Part shown: piece by piece, positions 8,634 through 18,556 of the stretch
Layout of the letters: each line of letters opens with the position of its first letter
How positions within the stretch are numbered: the stretch's first letter is position 1
Origin: Methylotenera_A aquatica
GTDB taxonomy: Bacteria; Pseudomonadota; Gammaproteobacteria; Burkholderiales; Methylophilaceae
Reading direction: 5' to 3'
Length of the DNA stretch: 64,000 nt
NCBI GenBank assembly: GCA_965601485.1
Contig: OZ271846.1
Location: 310,001 to 374,000 of the forward strand
The notes under the pieces: model-generated
Databases searched by the model: none
Told to the model about the DNA's origin: nothing
The model's input: the letters and a program-made list of their open reading frames with translations, nothing else
Position numbers and translations under genes: made by a program

Positions 8634-9131
8634 TTAAATGCCCAATTTCTTAGCAATTTTCTCTAATGAATCTTTACCTGCCAAAAGAGTATCGCGGTTT
8701 TGTTCCACAATATTGCCAGTAAACGGCAACACTGTATTGCGCGCAATGCCTAGTGTATCCATCATCGATAATAATACCGCACGATTGCCCAGCATAATTT
8801 GTTGATTTTGCTCACTCAAACTACCAGATACTGGCAATGGCGTATCGGTTGCAACACCTAGTTTGGCGGCAATTTGTTTAATTACAAACTGGTTGCGAAT
8901 AAAAATTGCATTATTTATTTCTGGCAATGTGCCGCCAGTTTGCTGCGATGTGCTGTATAAAACGCCTAATTTGTTGGCAATTTTTCCAATAATTACACGA
9001 TTTTCAATCAACAAGGAATTGACCTCTTTTAGCAATGGGTCGTTTTCCAAAGGATCTGTTTCGGCGTGTGCAGCAGTCATCGGTAGCAGTGTTATTGAGA
9101 ATAGGAAAAATGCAGTTAAAAAGTGTTTCAT
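8634..9131 (-). CDS. Secreted protein with an exact 36-residue tandem repeat, function unknown
   Basis: A 165-residue protein with a clear Sec signal peptide (MKHFLTAFFLFSITLLPMTAAHA, shown here only as the first 23 positions; cleavage after AHA). The mature part is built of repeats: a Leu-Gly pair recurs at residues 55/56, 91/92, 127/128 and 163/164, an exact 36-residue period. Each unit has an N-rich start (ENRVIIG, RNQFVIK, GNRAVLL), an IAxKLG helix end, and a Pro/Gly turn (GGTLPE, SGSLSE, TGNIVE). The last unit is partial. The prediction is a helical repeat in the periplasm or outside the cell. No family is recognised. It is monocistronic, with convergent remnant downstream and the ABC exporter well upstream. 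Confidence 0.85.
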   Translation of the reverse strand: MKHFLTAFFLFSITLLPMTAAHAETDPLENDPLLKEVNSLLIENRVIIGKIANKLGVLYSTSQQTGGTLPEINNAIFIRNQFVIKQIAAKLGVATDTPLPVSGSLSEQNQQIMLGNRAVLLSMMDTLGIARNTVLPFTGNIVEQNRDTLLAGKDSLEKIAKKLGI

Positions 9132-9425
9132 GGATATATCCTTAATCGATTAGCGTTAAATAGAATCTGAGTTATTACAAGCATACACCATGCCAAGGAT
9201 TGTATAAACATTTAAGTATATGAATATGTAATATAAAAATATAAATTTTGCTGCTAATGCACTAAAGACGATTTGTCGGGAAATGCACAGCTTCAGTGCA
9301 TGCGAACTTTGTTATGATCTAAAAAGAAGTTTAAAGCGACTATCTAAAGTAGCGGATACTAAAATATTCCTAGCACGATTTAGCGTTAATATCACTTAGA
9401 TATAAGACGCCGAAGAATGGAGTAT

Positions 9426-11246
9426 TTAAGCCAATTGTAATTTGGCCAACCTTGCATATAGGCCGCCTTGTTGTTTTAACGCTTCTGGGCTGCCAATTTC
9501 GACAATACGGCCATTTTCTAGCACGATAATGCGGTTGGCTTTTTGTACCGTACTTAATCGGTGCGCAATCATCAAAGTAGTGCGGCCTTGCATGGCAGCA
9601 TTTAAACCTTGTTGCACCAATATTTCACTTTCGGCATCTAGCGCGCTTGTGGCTTCATCCAATAATAATATTGGCGCGTCTTTTAACATGGCACGCGCAA
9701 TGGCGATCCGTTGGCGTTGGCCGCCACTTAATCTAGTACCTCGCTCACCCAAAAAGGTTTGATAGCATTCTGGCAATTTTTGAATAAATTCATCTACTTG
9801 GGCAGCTTTGGCGGCGGCTAGTACTTCATCATCAGTGGCGCTCGGTTTGCCGTAGCGAATATTCTCCAACGCATTAGCCGAAAAGATGACCGCACCCTGC
9901 GGGACGATTGCGATGCTACCGCGTAAGCTTTTTAGGCTTAATGAGTCAATTGGCTGACCATTAATACTAATTTCGCCTACGTTAATTTCATAAAAGCGCA
10001 ACAAGCACTGAAATAACGTGGTTTTGCCCGCGCCAGATGGTCCAACTAAAGCAATTGTTTCACCCGCCGCAATGTCCAGATTAATGCCATCTAAAGCGGC
10101 GATTTGAGGCCTTGATGGATAATGAAACGCTACATTTTTAAATGAAATGCTGGCGTGATATGGGTTTGCCAATTTTTGCGCTGCAGCCGATTCTTTAATC
10201 GCCAAATCAGAATGCAGCAACTCTAATAGCCGCTCAGTGGCGCCTTCAGCGCGCATCACTTCACCCCATACCTCTGCCATGGTGCCAACTGCACCCGCTA
10301 CCATCAACGCGTACAACACGAATGATGCCAGCTCACCGCCAGTCATCTCGCCCGCATTCACTTGCCGCGCGCCTATCCACAACACAAAAATAATGGTGCC
10401 AAGCACGGCAGTAACCATCAAAATAGTCAGCGCAGAACGCACCTTTACACGTTTTAAGGCGGTGTTAAAGCTAATATCAGTAGAGGTTTTGAATCTTGTA
10501 ATTTCCGTATGCTCTTGCGTATATGATTGCACCGTGGGCATGGCATTGAGTATTTCACCTGCCATGGCGCTGCTATCGGCAATACGGTCTTGCGACTCAC
10601 GTGATAGCTTCTTCACTTTGCGACCAATCATCATGATGGGCAAAATCAGCAATAGCATTAAGCCAATATTGAGTGAGAATAAATAAAGATTAGTCACCGC
10701 CAGCATGACCATGCCGCCAATAAATTGAAATGCGCTGCGAAGACCCATTGAGATAGAGCTGCCAACCATGGTTTGAATCAAGGTGGTGTCGCCCGTTAAG
10801 CGCGATAATACCTCGCCCGTTTGCGTGGTTTCAAAAAACTGTGGGCTTTGCGTCATCACGCGTGCATAAACGGCGCTGCGCAAATCGGCTGTAACACGCT
10901 CACCCACCCAAGAAATATTGTAATAGCGCAGCGCAATCATCAGCGCCCAAAAAGCCGCCAGCGCAAACATCACAAGAAAATGCCCGTTTAAACTTAAGTT
11001 GACTAGTAAGCCGTTGCCAGGTTTTGCAGTACTTGTATTGCTAATAAAACCAAAATCAATCAAATCGCGAAACGCCAACGGCACTATCAATAAAGTAGCA
11101 GAGCCCAAACATAGCAACACAAACGCAAATAAAACCCGCGCCCGATAGGGCTTTAAAAAAGGAATCAGATTGGCTAGGGGCGATAGTTTTTTTTGCGCTT
11201 GAATTGACGATACTTTATTTGAATTCGCTTGAGAGGTGGTTTGCAT
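9426..11246 (-). CDS. ABC exporter, fused permease and ATPase (MsbA/LmrA-like)
   Basis: A 606-residue half-transporter. An N-terminal six-helix exporter domain (about residues 35-330, with PQFFETTQTGEVLSRL at the family-conserved coupling region) is followed by a nucleotide-binding domain. Walker A is GPSGAGKTTLFQ, the signature is LSGGQRQR, Walker B is ILLLDEATSALD, and the H-loop is MIAHRLSTV. It works as a homodimer or heterodimer at the inner membrane. The substrate cannot be read from sequence: MsbA-type lipid flippase or multidrug exporter are both possible. The N-terminal 25 residues are Ser/Gln/Asn-rich and variable. The gene stands alone, divergent from cstA. Confidence 0.93.
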   Translation of the reverse strand: MQTTSQANSNKVSSIQAQKKLSPLANLIPFLKPYRARVLFAFVLLCLGSATLLIVPLAFRDLIDFGFISNTSTAKPGNGLLVNLSLNGHFLVMFALAAFWALMIALRYYNISWVGERVTADLRSAVYARVMTQSPQFFETTQTGEVLSRLTGDTTLIQTMVGSSISMGLRSAFQFIGGMVMLAVTNLYLFSLNIGLMLLLILPIMMIGRKVKKLSRESQDRIADSSAMAGEILNAMPTVQSYTQEHTEITRFKTSTDISFNTALKRVKVRSALTILMVTAVLGTIIFVLWIGARQVNAGEMTGGELASFVLYALMVAGAVGTMAEVWGEVMRAEGATERLLELLHSDLAIKESAAAQKLANPYHASISFKNVAFHYPSRPQIAALDGINLDIAAGETIALVGPSGAGKTTLFQCLLRFYEINVGEISINGQPIDSLSLKSLRGSIAIVPQGAVIFSANALENIRYGKPSATDDEVLAAAKAAQVDEFIQKLPECYQTFLGERGTRLSGGQRQRIAIARAMLKDAPILLLDEATSALDAESEILVQQGLNAAMQGRTTLMIAHRLSTVQKANRIIVLENGRIVEIGSPEALKQQGGLYARLAKLQLA

Positions 11247-11379
11247 GAAATCTTTAAAATAGGTTTATGGCTAATATTGAATGTGAGTGTAGCACTGGCA
11301 GCACATCTAATGTAGTTTGATTCCCACACTAGGTTCATGTGATTTATACTGTAAAAACAATTATTCACTATAAATAATC

Positions 11380-13449
11380 ATGCATAAAAACTTCAAATTC
11401 ATCCTCTGGATTTTAGTCGGTTTATTGGGTACTTTTGCTTTAAGTACAATCGCGCTAAATCGCGGTGAAAGCATCAATTCCTTGTGGCTGATCACTGCCG
11501 CGATATGTATTTATGCCATTGCCTATCGTTTTTATGCGGCCTGGATTGCGGCCAAAGTATTGGTAATAGATGAAACGCGCGCGACCCCTGCAGAGCGCTT
11601 AGATAATGGCCGTGATTATATGCCCACCAATAAATGGGTAGTGTTTGGTCACCATTTTGCCGCCATCGCAGGGCCTGGCCCTTTGATCGGTCCAACGCTT
11701 GCGGCGCAATTCGGTTATTTGCCGGGCACTTTATGGATATTGATTGGTGCCGTACTGGGCGGCGCCGTGCAAGATATGGTGACGCTATTCTTTTCTGCCA
11801 GAAGAAATGGTCGCAGCTTGGGCCAGATGGCGCGCGATGAAATTGGTGTCATTGGTGGTACAGCGGCGCTAATCGGCACCTTTTTGATCATGATTATTTT
11901 AATTGCCGTGTTGGGCTTGGTGGTGGTAAACGCCATGAAGCATAGTCCATGGGCAACATCCACAGTGGCCGCAACTATTCCAATTGCCATGTTAATTGGC
12001 CTTTATATGCGGCATATTCGCCCTGGCTGTGTGATGGAAGCATCGGCTATTGGTGTTACTTTGTTGCTTTTAAGTGTATTTGCAGGCGGCTGGATAGACC
12101 ATAACGAAACCTTGCGCGTGTATTTTGACCACGATGGCTTGCCATTAGCTTTTGCAATTATTGCGTATGGCTTTGCCGCGGCGGTATTACCTGTTTGGCT
12201 ATTGCTGGCACCGCGCGATTATTTATCGACTTACATGAAGCTGGGCACGGTGATTTTATTAGCAATCGCAATTGTCATTTTGCGGCCCGATATACATATG
12301 CCAGCCATCACCCAATTTACCGATGGCACTGGCCCTATTTTTGGCGGCAAGCTGTTTCCTTTTGTGTTTATCACCATTGCCTGCGGTGCTATTTCTGGTT
12401 TTCATGCACTGATTGCCTCTGGCACAACGCCTAAGCTGTTGGCTAACGAACGCGATATTCGCATGATTGGCTATGGCGCTATGCTGCTGGAAAGCTTTGT
12501 AGCGATCATGGCCATGATCGCGGCAACGGTATTAGAGCCAGGTGTGTTTTTTGCCATTAATAGCCCAGCAGGCGTGGTGGGTAAAGAGGCTATTGATGCC
12601 GTTGCCAAGATTAATAGCTGGGGTTTTACCGTTACGGTGGAACAAATGAATCAACTTGCCAAAGATATGGGCGAGAGCAGCCTGTTTGCCCGCACAGGTG
12701 GCGCGCCCAGCTTGGCTGTTGGCATGGCTAGTATTTTTGGTAACGCTTTTGGCAAGGGATTGCTGGCCTTGTGGTACCACTTTGCCATTATGTTTGAAGC
12801 GATTTTTATCTTAACCACACTGGACGCAGGCACTCGCGTTGGCCGCTTTATGTTGCAAGATATGCTGGGCAATTTTAATAAAAAGTTGGGTGAAACTTCT
12901 TATATGCCATCTGTTATATTCACTAGTAGCATCGTAGTCGCGGGTTGGGGATATTTTTTATATATCGGAGTGATTGACCCTAACGGTGGCGTGAATATTT
13001 TATGGCCCTTATTCGGTATTGCCAATCAAATGCTAGCGGCCATTGCGCTGTGTGTGGCAACAGGTATTTTGGTCAAAAATGGCAAACTGAATTATGCCTG
13101 GGTTACTGGTCTGCCGTTGACTTGGTTGGTCACTATCACTACTACAGCAGCGTACCAAAAAATATTTAGCGACGATATACGTGTTGGCTTTTTTGCTGCC
13201 GCTAACGATTTAAGCACAAAACTAGCTGCTGGATTATTAGCGCCAGAAAAAGCCGCCGTTGCACCACAGCTCATTTTTAATCAGCAGTTGGATGCGAACT
13301 TAACCATGTTTTTTGTGGTCATGTTATGGATTGTGATTATTGATATGTTGCTGGTGTGCACGCGCCGTATATTGGGTAAACCAGTACTGCCTTGCTCTGA
13401 AGTGCCGCATACTGAAACGCAATTGAACAATGCTTGGGTGAGAGATTAA
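11380..13449 (+). CDS. cstA: Carbon starvation protein A (CstA family pyruvate/peptide transporter)
   Basis: A 689-residue polytopic membrane protein with about 16-18 hydrophobic segments. Family motifs include FGHHFAAIAGPGPLIGPTLAAQ (residues ~89-110) and TTLDAGTRVGRFMLQD. CstA family members import pyruvate or peptides under carbon limitation. The stop codon overlaps the start of a YbdD-type gene (TAATG), the same cstA-ybdD pairing seen in enterobacteria, which supports the call. Length matches E. coli CstA (701). Confidence 0.95.
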   Translation: MHKNFKFILWILVGLLGTFALSTIALNRGESINSLWLITAAICIYAIAYRFYAAWIAAKVLVIDETRATPAERLDNGRDYMPTNKWVVFGHHFAAIAGPGPLIGPTLAAQFGYLPGTLWILIGAVLGGAVQDMVTLFFSARRNGRSLGQMARDEIGVIGGTAALIGTFLIMIILIAVLGLVVVNAMKHSPWATSTVAATIPIAMLIGLYMRHIRPGCVMEASAIGVTLLLLSVFAGGWIDHNETLRVYFDHDGLPLAFAIIAYGFAAAVLPVWLLLAPRDYLSTYMKLGTVILLAIAIVILRPDIHMPAITQFTDGTGPIFGGKLFPFVFITIACGAISGFHALIASGTTPKLLANERDIRMIGYGAMLLESFVAIMAMIAATVLEPGVFFAINSPAGVVGKEAIDAVAKINSWGFTVTVEQMNQLAKDMGESSLFARTGGAPSLAVGMASIFGNAFGKGLLALWYHFAIMFEAIFILTTLDAGTRVGRFMLQDMLGNFNKKLGETSYMPSVIFTSSIVVAGWGYFLYIGVIDPNGGVNILWPLFGIANQMLAAIALCVATGILVKNGKLNYAWVTGLPLTWLVTITTTAAYQKIFSDDIRVGFFAAANDLSTKLAAGLLAPEKAAVAPQLIFNQQLDANLTMFFVVMLWIVIIDMLLVCTRRILGKPVLPCSEVPHTETQLNNAWVRD

Positions 13450-13655
13450 TGCTTAAAAACCTAATCGAAAAAAAACTTTGTCACTGTTGGCACTTAATTC
13501 AGCAATTATCTGGCGATTCGGCTTATGCACAATATTTGCAACATCACGCCGATTTTCATACCAGTAGTTTGGATGCGCCTGCCACGCTATCGCGCAAAGA
13601 ATTTTATAAATATTGGCAAGAGCAAAAATGGACTGGGGTAAAACGTTGCTGCTAG
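13449..13655 (+). CDS. YbdD/YjiX family small protein (DUF466)
   Basis: A 68-residue cytoplasmic protein whose ATG overlaps the cstA stop (TAATG), implying translational coupling. The C-terminal family signature is visible as FYKYWQEQKWTGVKRCC, ending in a Cys-Cys pair; the usual form is a KY..R..Q...G..RCC ending. In E. coli the partner of CstA/BtsT transporters is needed for or modulates transport. The same role is inferred here. An in-frame GTG 15 bases upstream exists but lies inside cstA. Confidence 0.9.
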   Translation: MLKNLIEKKLCHCWHLIQQLSGDSAYAQYLQHHADFHTSSLDAPATLSRKEFYKYWQEQKWTGVKRCC

Positions 13656-13918
13656 ATAAAAATAGAATATTAAGCCAAGAAGATATTTCGCGCGTGATTG
13701 AAATGGCTTGGGAAGACCGCACTCCGTTTGAGTCTATTGAAGTGCAATTTGGCTTAAATCAAGATGGTGTGATTAAACTGATGCGTAAAAATTTGAAATT
13801 AAACTCGTTTAAGCTGTGGCGCGAACGCACGCATGGCCAAACCACAAAACATTTACAACTACGTAGTGAAGATATTAGTAGGCATCAATCCAAACAGCAC
13901 AATAAAATGCATCGTTAA
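13628..13918 (+). CDS. DUF2805 / TIGR03643 family protein
   Basis: A 96-residue basic protein. The core SQEDISRVIEMAWEDRTPFESIE, KLMRKNLKLNSFKLWRER is the recognisable pattern of the small TIGR03643 (DUF2805) family. It looks like a helix-turn-helix and is of unknown function. The ATG at 13628 lies 28 bases inside the upstream ybdD-like gene in another frame; a TTG 15 bases earlier is possible. The tail is His/Lys-rich. The three overlapping genes cstA-ybdD-DUF2805 probably share one transcript. Confidence 0.8.
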   Translation: MDWGKTLLLDKNRILSQEDISRVIEMAWEDRTPFESIEVQFGLNQDGVIKLMRKNLKLNSFKLWRERTHGQTTKHLQLRSEDISRHQSKQHNKMHR

Positions 13919-13935
13919 CTGTTGCGTAAAAAATT

Positions 13936-14115
13936 TTAATTGCGTTGATAAATATTATCAATTTGCATGTAGTCTGATTCATTTTCATTCGAAGCGTCAA
14001 ACTCATTTAAATTGAATGGCGATTGCATTATATTGAATTTAATTGGCTGATACTCTGGAATAATGTAATACAAATCAGCTTCTTTTTTAAATAAACGTTC
14101 AAATAAATTTTTCAT
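13936..14115 (-). CDS. Possible small acidic protein, unrecognised
   Basis: A 59-residue reading frame starting MKNLFERLFKKEAD and rich in Asn, Asp and Glu toward its C terminus. The ATG at 14115 has no strong ribosome-binding site; a weak in-frame start lies 15 bases further upstream. It fills the 389-base gap between the DUF2805 gene and lgt. Composition resembles a real protein rather than a shadow, since no gene lies opposite, but no family is recognised. Confidence 0.35.
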   Translation of the reverse strand: MKNLFERLFKKEADLYYIIPEYQPIKFNIMQSPFNLNEFDASNENESDYMQIDNIYQRN

Positions 14116-14307
14116 AGGATTTCGATTCAAAACTAAGGTTAATTATTGCTAAAAGTTATATAGCAATCAATATGCCAAAGCGAAGAGCTATAATGCATTA
14201 ATTAATGCGTTGATTCAACTGATTAAATTTCTAATGAGACATGTATTCATTTTAAAGTGATGATGTAATTTGATGAAAAGCGTTTAATATTCATCAGACA
14301 TAATGAG

Positions 14308-15108
14308 CTAGTTGGCTTTGTTAAATCGCCCTGCATTTGCTGCAAACCACATCCAAATACCCATCACAATCATGGGTAAACTTAACCATTGCCCCATGCT
14401 TAAACTCAGTTGCAATAGGCCCAAATAATCATCAGGTTCGCGTGTAAATTCTGCCAAAAAGCGAAAGCAGCCATAACCAATTAAAAATAGCGCGGATACG
14501 GCACCAATAATGCGTTCTTTGCGCGAAAACCACCACAATATACAGAACAAAGCGACGCCTTCTAGTGCGAATTCATAAAGCTGTGAAGGGTGGCGAACGA
14601 GAAAATCTACTTGCGGAAATATCATGCCAAATTTGGTGTGTGTTTCACGCCCCCACAACTCACCATTAATAAAATTACCCATACGCCCGGCGCCCAATCC
14701 AATCGGTACCAAAGGTGCTACAAAATCCATGATTTTTAACCATGGCTGCGGGTATTTTCGCATGAAAAAAAACATGGCAACCAGTACGCCTAAAAAGCCG
14801 CCATGGAAGCTCATGCCACCTTGCCATACTTTAATTATATCTAATGGGTGTTGCATAAAGTTGCTAAATTGGTAAAACAACACATAGCCAATGCGTCCGC
14901 CCAAAATGACGCCCAAAGCGCCGTAAAATAGGGCGTCATCAATCATTTGGTTATTCCAACTAAACCAAGGCTTATGATTTACTTGGTAGCGACCTAGGAC
15001 TAAGAATGCTAAAAAACCAATCAGATACATGAGCCCATACCAATGGATACCAAAACTATCGGTAATTGAAAGTGCGATGGGGTTAATTTGTGGGTGTGTA
15101 AGTATCAT
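14308..15108 (-). CDS. lgt: Prolipoprotein diacylglyceryl transferase
   Basis: A 266-residue inner-membrane enzyme that transfers diacylglycerol from phosphatidylglycerol to the lipobox Cys of prelipoproteins. Seven hydrophobic segments are present. The hallmark motifs HGGFLG (about residues 101-106) and GLGAGRMGNFINGELWG (about residues 137-153, Lgt signature with essential Arg) are visible. Length is typical. It supplies maturation for lipoproteins such as the FKBP-type and LemA-type candidates in this window. The gene stands alone, divergent from ilvD. Confidence 0.97.
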   Translation of the reverse strand: MILTHPQINPIALSITDSFGIHWYGLMYLIGFLAFLVLGRYQVNHKPWFSWNNQMIDDALFYGALGVILGGRIGYVLFYQFSNFMQHPLDIIKVWQGGMSFHGGFLGVLVAMFFFMRKYPQPWLKIMDFVAPLVPIGLGAGRMGNFINGELWGRETHTKFGMIFPQVDFLVRHPSQLYEFALEGVALFCILWWFSRKERIIGAVSALFLIGYGCFRFLAEFTREPDDYLGLLQLSLSMGQWLSLPMIVMGIWMWFAANAGRFNKAN

Positions 15109-15506
15109 AAAAGCCTGACAATTTGAGGGGTTATGAAAAGCTAATAATTATGTTTAGGTTTTTACGCAAACTATATTAAAAGATGTTTACGGTCTTATAC
15201 TCTTGATTGCTATAAAATAGTAAATATAACATTTTTTAGAAACTTAAGACTCAAGCAAAGCTATTGTCAGGGTTAGCATAAGTCTTGTAGAACTTACAGT
15301 TATAGCAAAACTAAAATTTATTTATACTGCAATTTCAATAAAAGGCTATTTGTTTAGCAAACCGCTCAGTTTTGAAGAGCTTTTGCTGCGTTTGTTTTAA
15401 ATACCACTATTTTCAGTAAATTTAAGCCTCAGATGTAAAAACCTGATTACTCAAGCCCCTGCATCAGCTAAAATGCCATTTTAAGTTATATTTTAGGAAT
15501 CATCTC
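15109..15506. other. 398-base non-coding gap between lgt and ilvD
   Basis: A/T-rich divergent intergenic region. It has no convincing ORF, terminator or leader-peptide/attenuator structure that I could identify. It presumably holds the promoters of lgt and ilvD. Confidence 0.6.
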
Positions 15507-17357
15507 ATGCCAGTTTATCGTTCCCGCACCACTACGCATGGCCGCAATATGGCAGGTGCGCGTGCTTTATGGCGCGCAACTGGTATGAAAGACGGCGATT
15601 TTGATAAACCAATCATCGCCATTTCCAACTCATTTACGCAATTCGTGCCAGGTCATGTGCATTTAAAAGATTTGGGTCAAATGGTTGCACGTGAAATTGA
15701 GCGTGCTGGTGGCGTGGCTAAAGAGTTTAACACTATTGCGGTGGATGACGGTATTGCTATGGGTCATGGCGGCATGTTGTATAGCCTGCCAAGTCGCGAT
15801 TTAATTGCTGACAGCGTTGAGTATATGGTGAACGCTCACTGTGCCGATGCGCTAGTTTGTATTTCTAATTGCGACAAAATCACGCCCGGCATGTTAATGG
15901 CTGCTTTGCGTCTTAATATTCCCGTGATATTCGTTTCAGGCGGCCCAATGGAAGCGGGTAAAGTGAATTGGCAGGGTGAGACACTTAAGTTAGATTTGGT
16001 CGATGCGATGGTAGCTGCCGCCGATAGCAAAGTGAGTGATGCGAAATCAGATGCGATTGAACGGTCTGCTTGCCCAACCTGTGGCTCTTGTTCTGGCATG
16101 TTTACCGCAAACTCCATGAATTGTTTAACCGAGGCGCTAGGTTTAAGCCTGCCAGGTAATGGTTCTACATTGGCCACGCATGGCGCGCGTAAACAATTAT
16201 TCTTGCAAGCAGGCCGTTTGATTGTAGAGCTTGCCAAACGCCATTATGAGCAAGACGATTACAGCGTGTTACCGCGCAATATCGCCACCATGCAAGCTTT
16301 TGAAAATGCCATGGCTTTGGATGTTGCCATGGGCGGCTCAACCAATACAGTATTGCATTTGCTGGCAGCAGCGCATGAAGCAGGTGTAGATTTTACGATG
16401 AGTGATATTGACCGTATTTCACGCAAAGTGCCGTGTGTAAGCAAAGTAGCGCCTGCCACCCAAAAATACCATATGGAAGATGTGCACCGCGCAGGTGGAG
16501 TCATGAGTATTTTGTCTGAATTAAGTCGCGGCGGCTTGATTCACCGCGATATTCCAACCGTACATAGCGCCACAATGGGCGCAGCTTTAGATAAATGGGA
16601 TATCACGACTACACAAGACGAAGACGTTAAAAAGTTTTATCGCGCCGCCCCTGGTGGAATTCGAACGACGATTGCCTTTAGTCAGAGCATGTTATGGCCA
16701 GATTTAGATACTGATCGTGCCAATGGCTGTATTCGCGATATTGAGCATGCGTATTCAAAAGATGGTGGTTTAGCCGTGCTGTACGGCAATATTGCTTTAG
16801 ATGGATGTATTGTAAAAACCGCAGGTGTGGATGACTCTATACTTAAATTTAAAGGCCGCGCCCGCGTATTCGAATCGCAAGATTCAACGGTAGAAGCGAT
16901 TTTAAATGATGAAATCGTACCAGGGGATGTGGTAGTCATTCGCTATGAAGGCCCACGTGGTGGCCCCGGTATGCAAGAAATGCTTTATCCAACCAGTTAT
17001 TTAAAATCAAAAGATCTTGGCAAGGAATGCGCGTTATTAACGGATGGGCGTTTTTCTGGCGGTACATCCGGTCTAAGTATTGGACATGCCAGCCCAGAAG
17101 CCGCTGAAGGTGGCGCAATTGGTTTGGTTGAAGAAGGTGACACGATAGAAATTGACATTCCGAATCGCACCATTCATTTGGCAATTAGCGACGAGGAAAT
17201 GGCACACCGCCGTGCGCACATGGAGGCAAAAGGCAATGCCGCTTGGAAGCCTGTTAATCGCACCCGTGAAGTATCGCTTGCCTTGCGCGCTTATGCCGCA
17301 ATGACCACCAGCGCCTCAAAGGGCGCGGTGCGTGATGTGACGCAAATAGAGAAATAA
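15507..17357 (+). CDS. ilvD: Dihydroxy-acid dehydratase
   Basis: A 616-residue Fe-S dehydratase of branched-chain amino-acid and pantothenate synthesis, converting dihydroxy-isovalerate and dihydroxy-methylvalerate to the 2-keto acids. Cluster-binding Cys residues lie in ISNCDKITPGM and ACPTCGSCSGMFTANSMNC. The C-terminal GRFSGGTSGLSIGHASPEA motif is present. Length equals E. coli IlvD (616). The start follows TAGGAATCATCTC. A mutarotase gene follows after 44 bases. Confidence 0.98.
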   Translation: MPVYRSRTTTHGRNMAGARALWRATGMKDGDFDKPIIAISNSFTQFVPGHVHLKDLGQMVAREIERAGGVAKEFNTIAVDDGIAMGHGGMLYSLPSRDLIADSVEYMVNAHCADALVCISNCDKITPGMLMAALRLNIPVIFVSGGPMEAGKVNWQGETLKLDLVDAMVAAADSKVSDAKSDAIERSACPTCGSCSGMFTANSMNCLTEALGLSLPGNGSTLATHGARKQLFLQAGRLIVELAKRHYEQDDYSVLPRNIATMQAFENAMALDVAMGGSTNTVLHLLAAAHEAGVDFTMSDIDRISRKVPCVSKVAPATQKYHMEDVHRAGGVMSILSELSRGGLIHRDIPTVHSATMGAALDKWDITTTQDEDVKKFYRAAPGGIRTTIAFSQSMLWPDLDTDRANGCIRDIEHAYSKDGGLAVLYGNIALDGCIVKTAGVDDSILKFKGRARVFESQDSTVEAILNDEIVPGDVVVIRYEGPRGGPGMQEMLYPTSYLKSKDLGKECALLTDGRFSGGTSGLSIGHASPEAAEGGAIGLVEEGDTIEIDIPNRTIHLAISDEEMAHRRAHMEAKGNAAWKPVNRTREVSLALRAYAAMTTSASKGAVRDVTQIEK

Positions 17358-17401
17358 CGAATAAAACACAGCGCATTGATAATTTTGCGTAAGGATAACA
17401 A

Positions 17402-18325
17402 ATGACCGACCCAGTAGCCGAACAAAAATTGCTAGACCAGGATTTTGCGTTTAAGCCAGAGCTTAAATTTAGTGAAGATAGCCATGGTTTACAATTTATC
17501 GAAATTGATAATAATCTTGCTACTGCAAAAATTGCCCTGCAAGGAGCGCATATCATGCAGTGGCAGCCAAAAGATGTAGCTGAGCCAGTATTGTGGCTAT
17601 CTAGCAATGCGCGCTATGTACAAGGCCGTTCTATTCGCGGTGGTGTACCCATTTGCTGGCCATGGTTTGGTGCACATCCAACTGACAGCAATTATTGTCC
17701 GCATGGCTTTGCGCGGGTGATGCCATGGCACTTAATTGATGCAGACACATTACAAAATGGTGCAACGCGTTTGGTGTTGCAAATTGTAGATACGCCAGTG
17801 GGCAAAAAACAATTGTCCTATCCCTACACCCTTTCGCTCACAATGACGATAGGCGAAACACTCAAACTAGATTTATCCACCACCAATCACGGCACGCATC
17901 CGTTTATGATTGGTGAGGCATTTCACACCTATTTTAATGTAAGTGATATTGGAAAAATCAAGCTAACAGGCTTAGAAGAATCGATGTATGCCGACAAAGT
18001 GCAAAACTATGAGCGCAGCATGCAACATGGCAGCATTAAGTTTAATTGTGAGTTTGATCGCGTTTACATTAACACTACCAGCGACTGTATCATTGAAGAT
18101 GCAGGCTTAAATCGCAAAATTCGTGTCGCCAAATCAGGCAGTAACGCAACCGTAGTTTGGACGCCTTGGGCCGATAAAGCGCATCAGATGAGCGATATGG
18201 GAACGCCTGATGAGTGGCGTAAAACGGTTTGTATTGAAACCGCCAATGCCATGGAAAATAGCATTGTGGTAAACCCTAATCAAACTCATACTTTAACCGC
18301 CGAATACAGTGTGGAAGATTTATAA
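17402..18325 (+). CDS. D-hexose-6-phosphate mutarotase (YeaD-like aldose epimerase)
   Basis: A 307-residue galactose-mutarotase-fold protein. Family motifs are RGGVPICWPWFGAH (residues ~80-93), the catalytic His in CPHGFARV, and GEAFHTYFNV with the second His; a C-terminal VWTPWADKA is also seen. YeaD-type enzymes interconvert alpha and beta glucose-6-phosphate. It is transcribed with ilvD (44-base gap, AAGGATAACA before ATG), although no metabolic link between the two is obvious. Confidence 0.9.
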   Translation: MTDPVAEQKLLDQDFAFKPELKFSEDSHGLQFIEIDNNLATAKIALQGAHIMQWQPKDVAEPVLWLSSNARYVQGRSIRGGVPICWPWFGAHPTDSNYCPHGFARVMPWHLIDADTLQNGATRLVLQIVDTPVGKKQLSYPYTLSLTMTIGETLKLDLSTTNHGTHPFMIGEAFHTYFNVSDIGKIKLTGLEESMYADKVQNYERSMQHGSIKFNCEFDRVYINTTSDCIIEDAGLNRKIRVAKSGSNATVVWTPWADKAHQMSDMGTPDEWRKTVCIETANAMENSIVVNPNQTHTLTAEYSVEDL

Positions 18326-18556
18326 GACTAAGTTGTTTAAGCTGTACTTAAATCTAAAACATGTCAACGTTAAGATACTTAGTGGCGTTAATTTTTCAGA
18401 GTGTGATTTATTTGCAACAACACTGAATAAATTTACAAGTGCGCCCTTTTTAAAGTGGCATGAGCTATTGTGAATTTTTAAATAATTGGTATTATTCAGC
18501 ATGCAAAAAAATGCAGGTTTTAGATAAAAATTATCACGGTAATTCAAGGAGATAGC

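Noticed and set aside
10237..10686. 149-residue plus-strand frame inside the ABC exporter
   Set aside because: It is antisense to the exporter's membrane domain and has no ribosome-binding site or family match.
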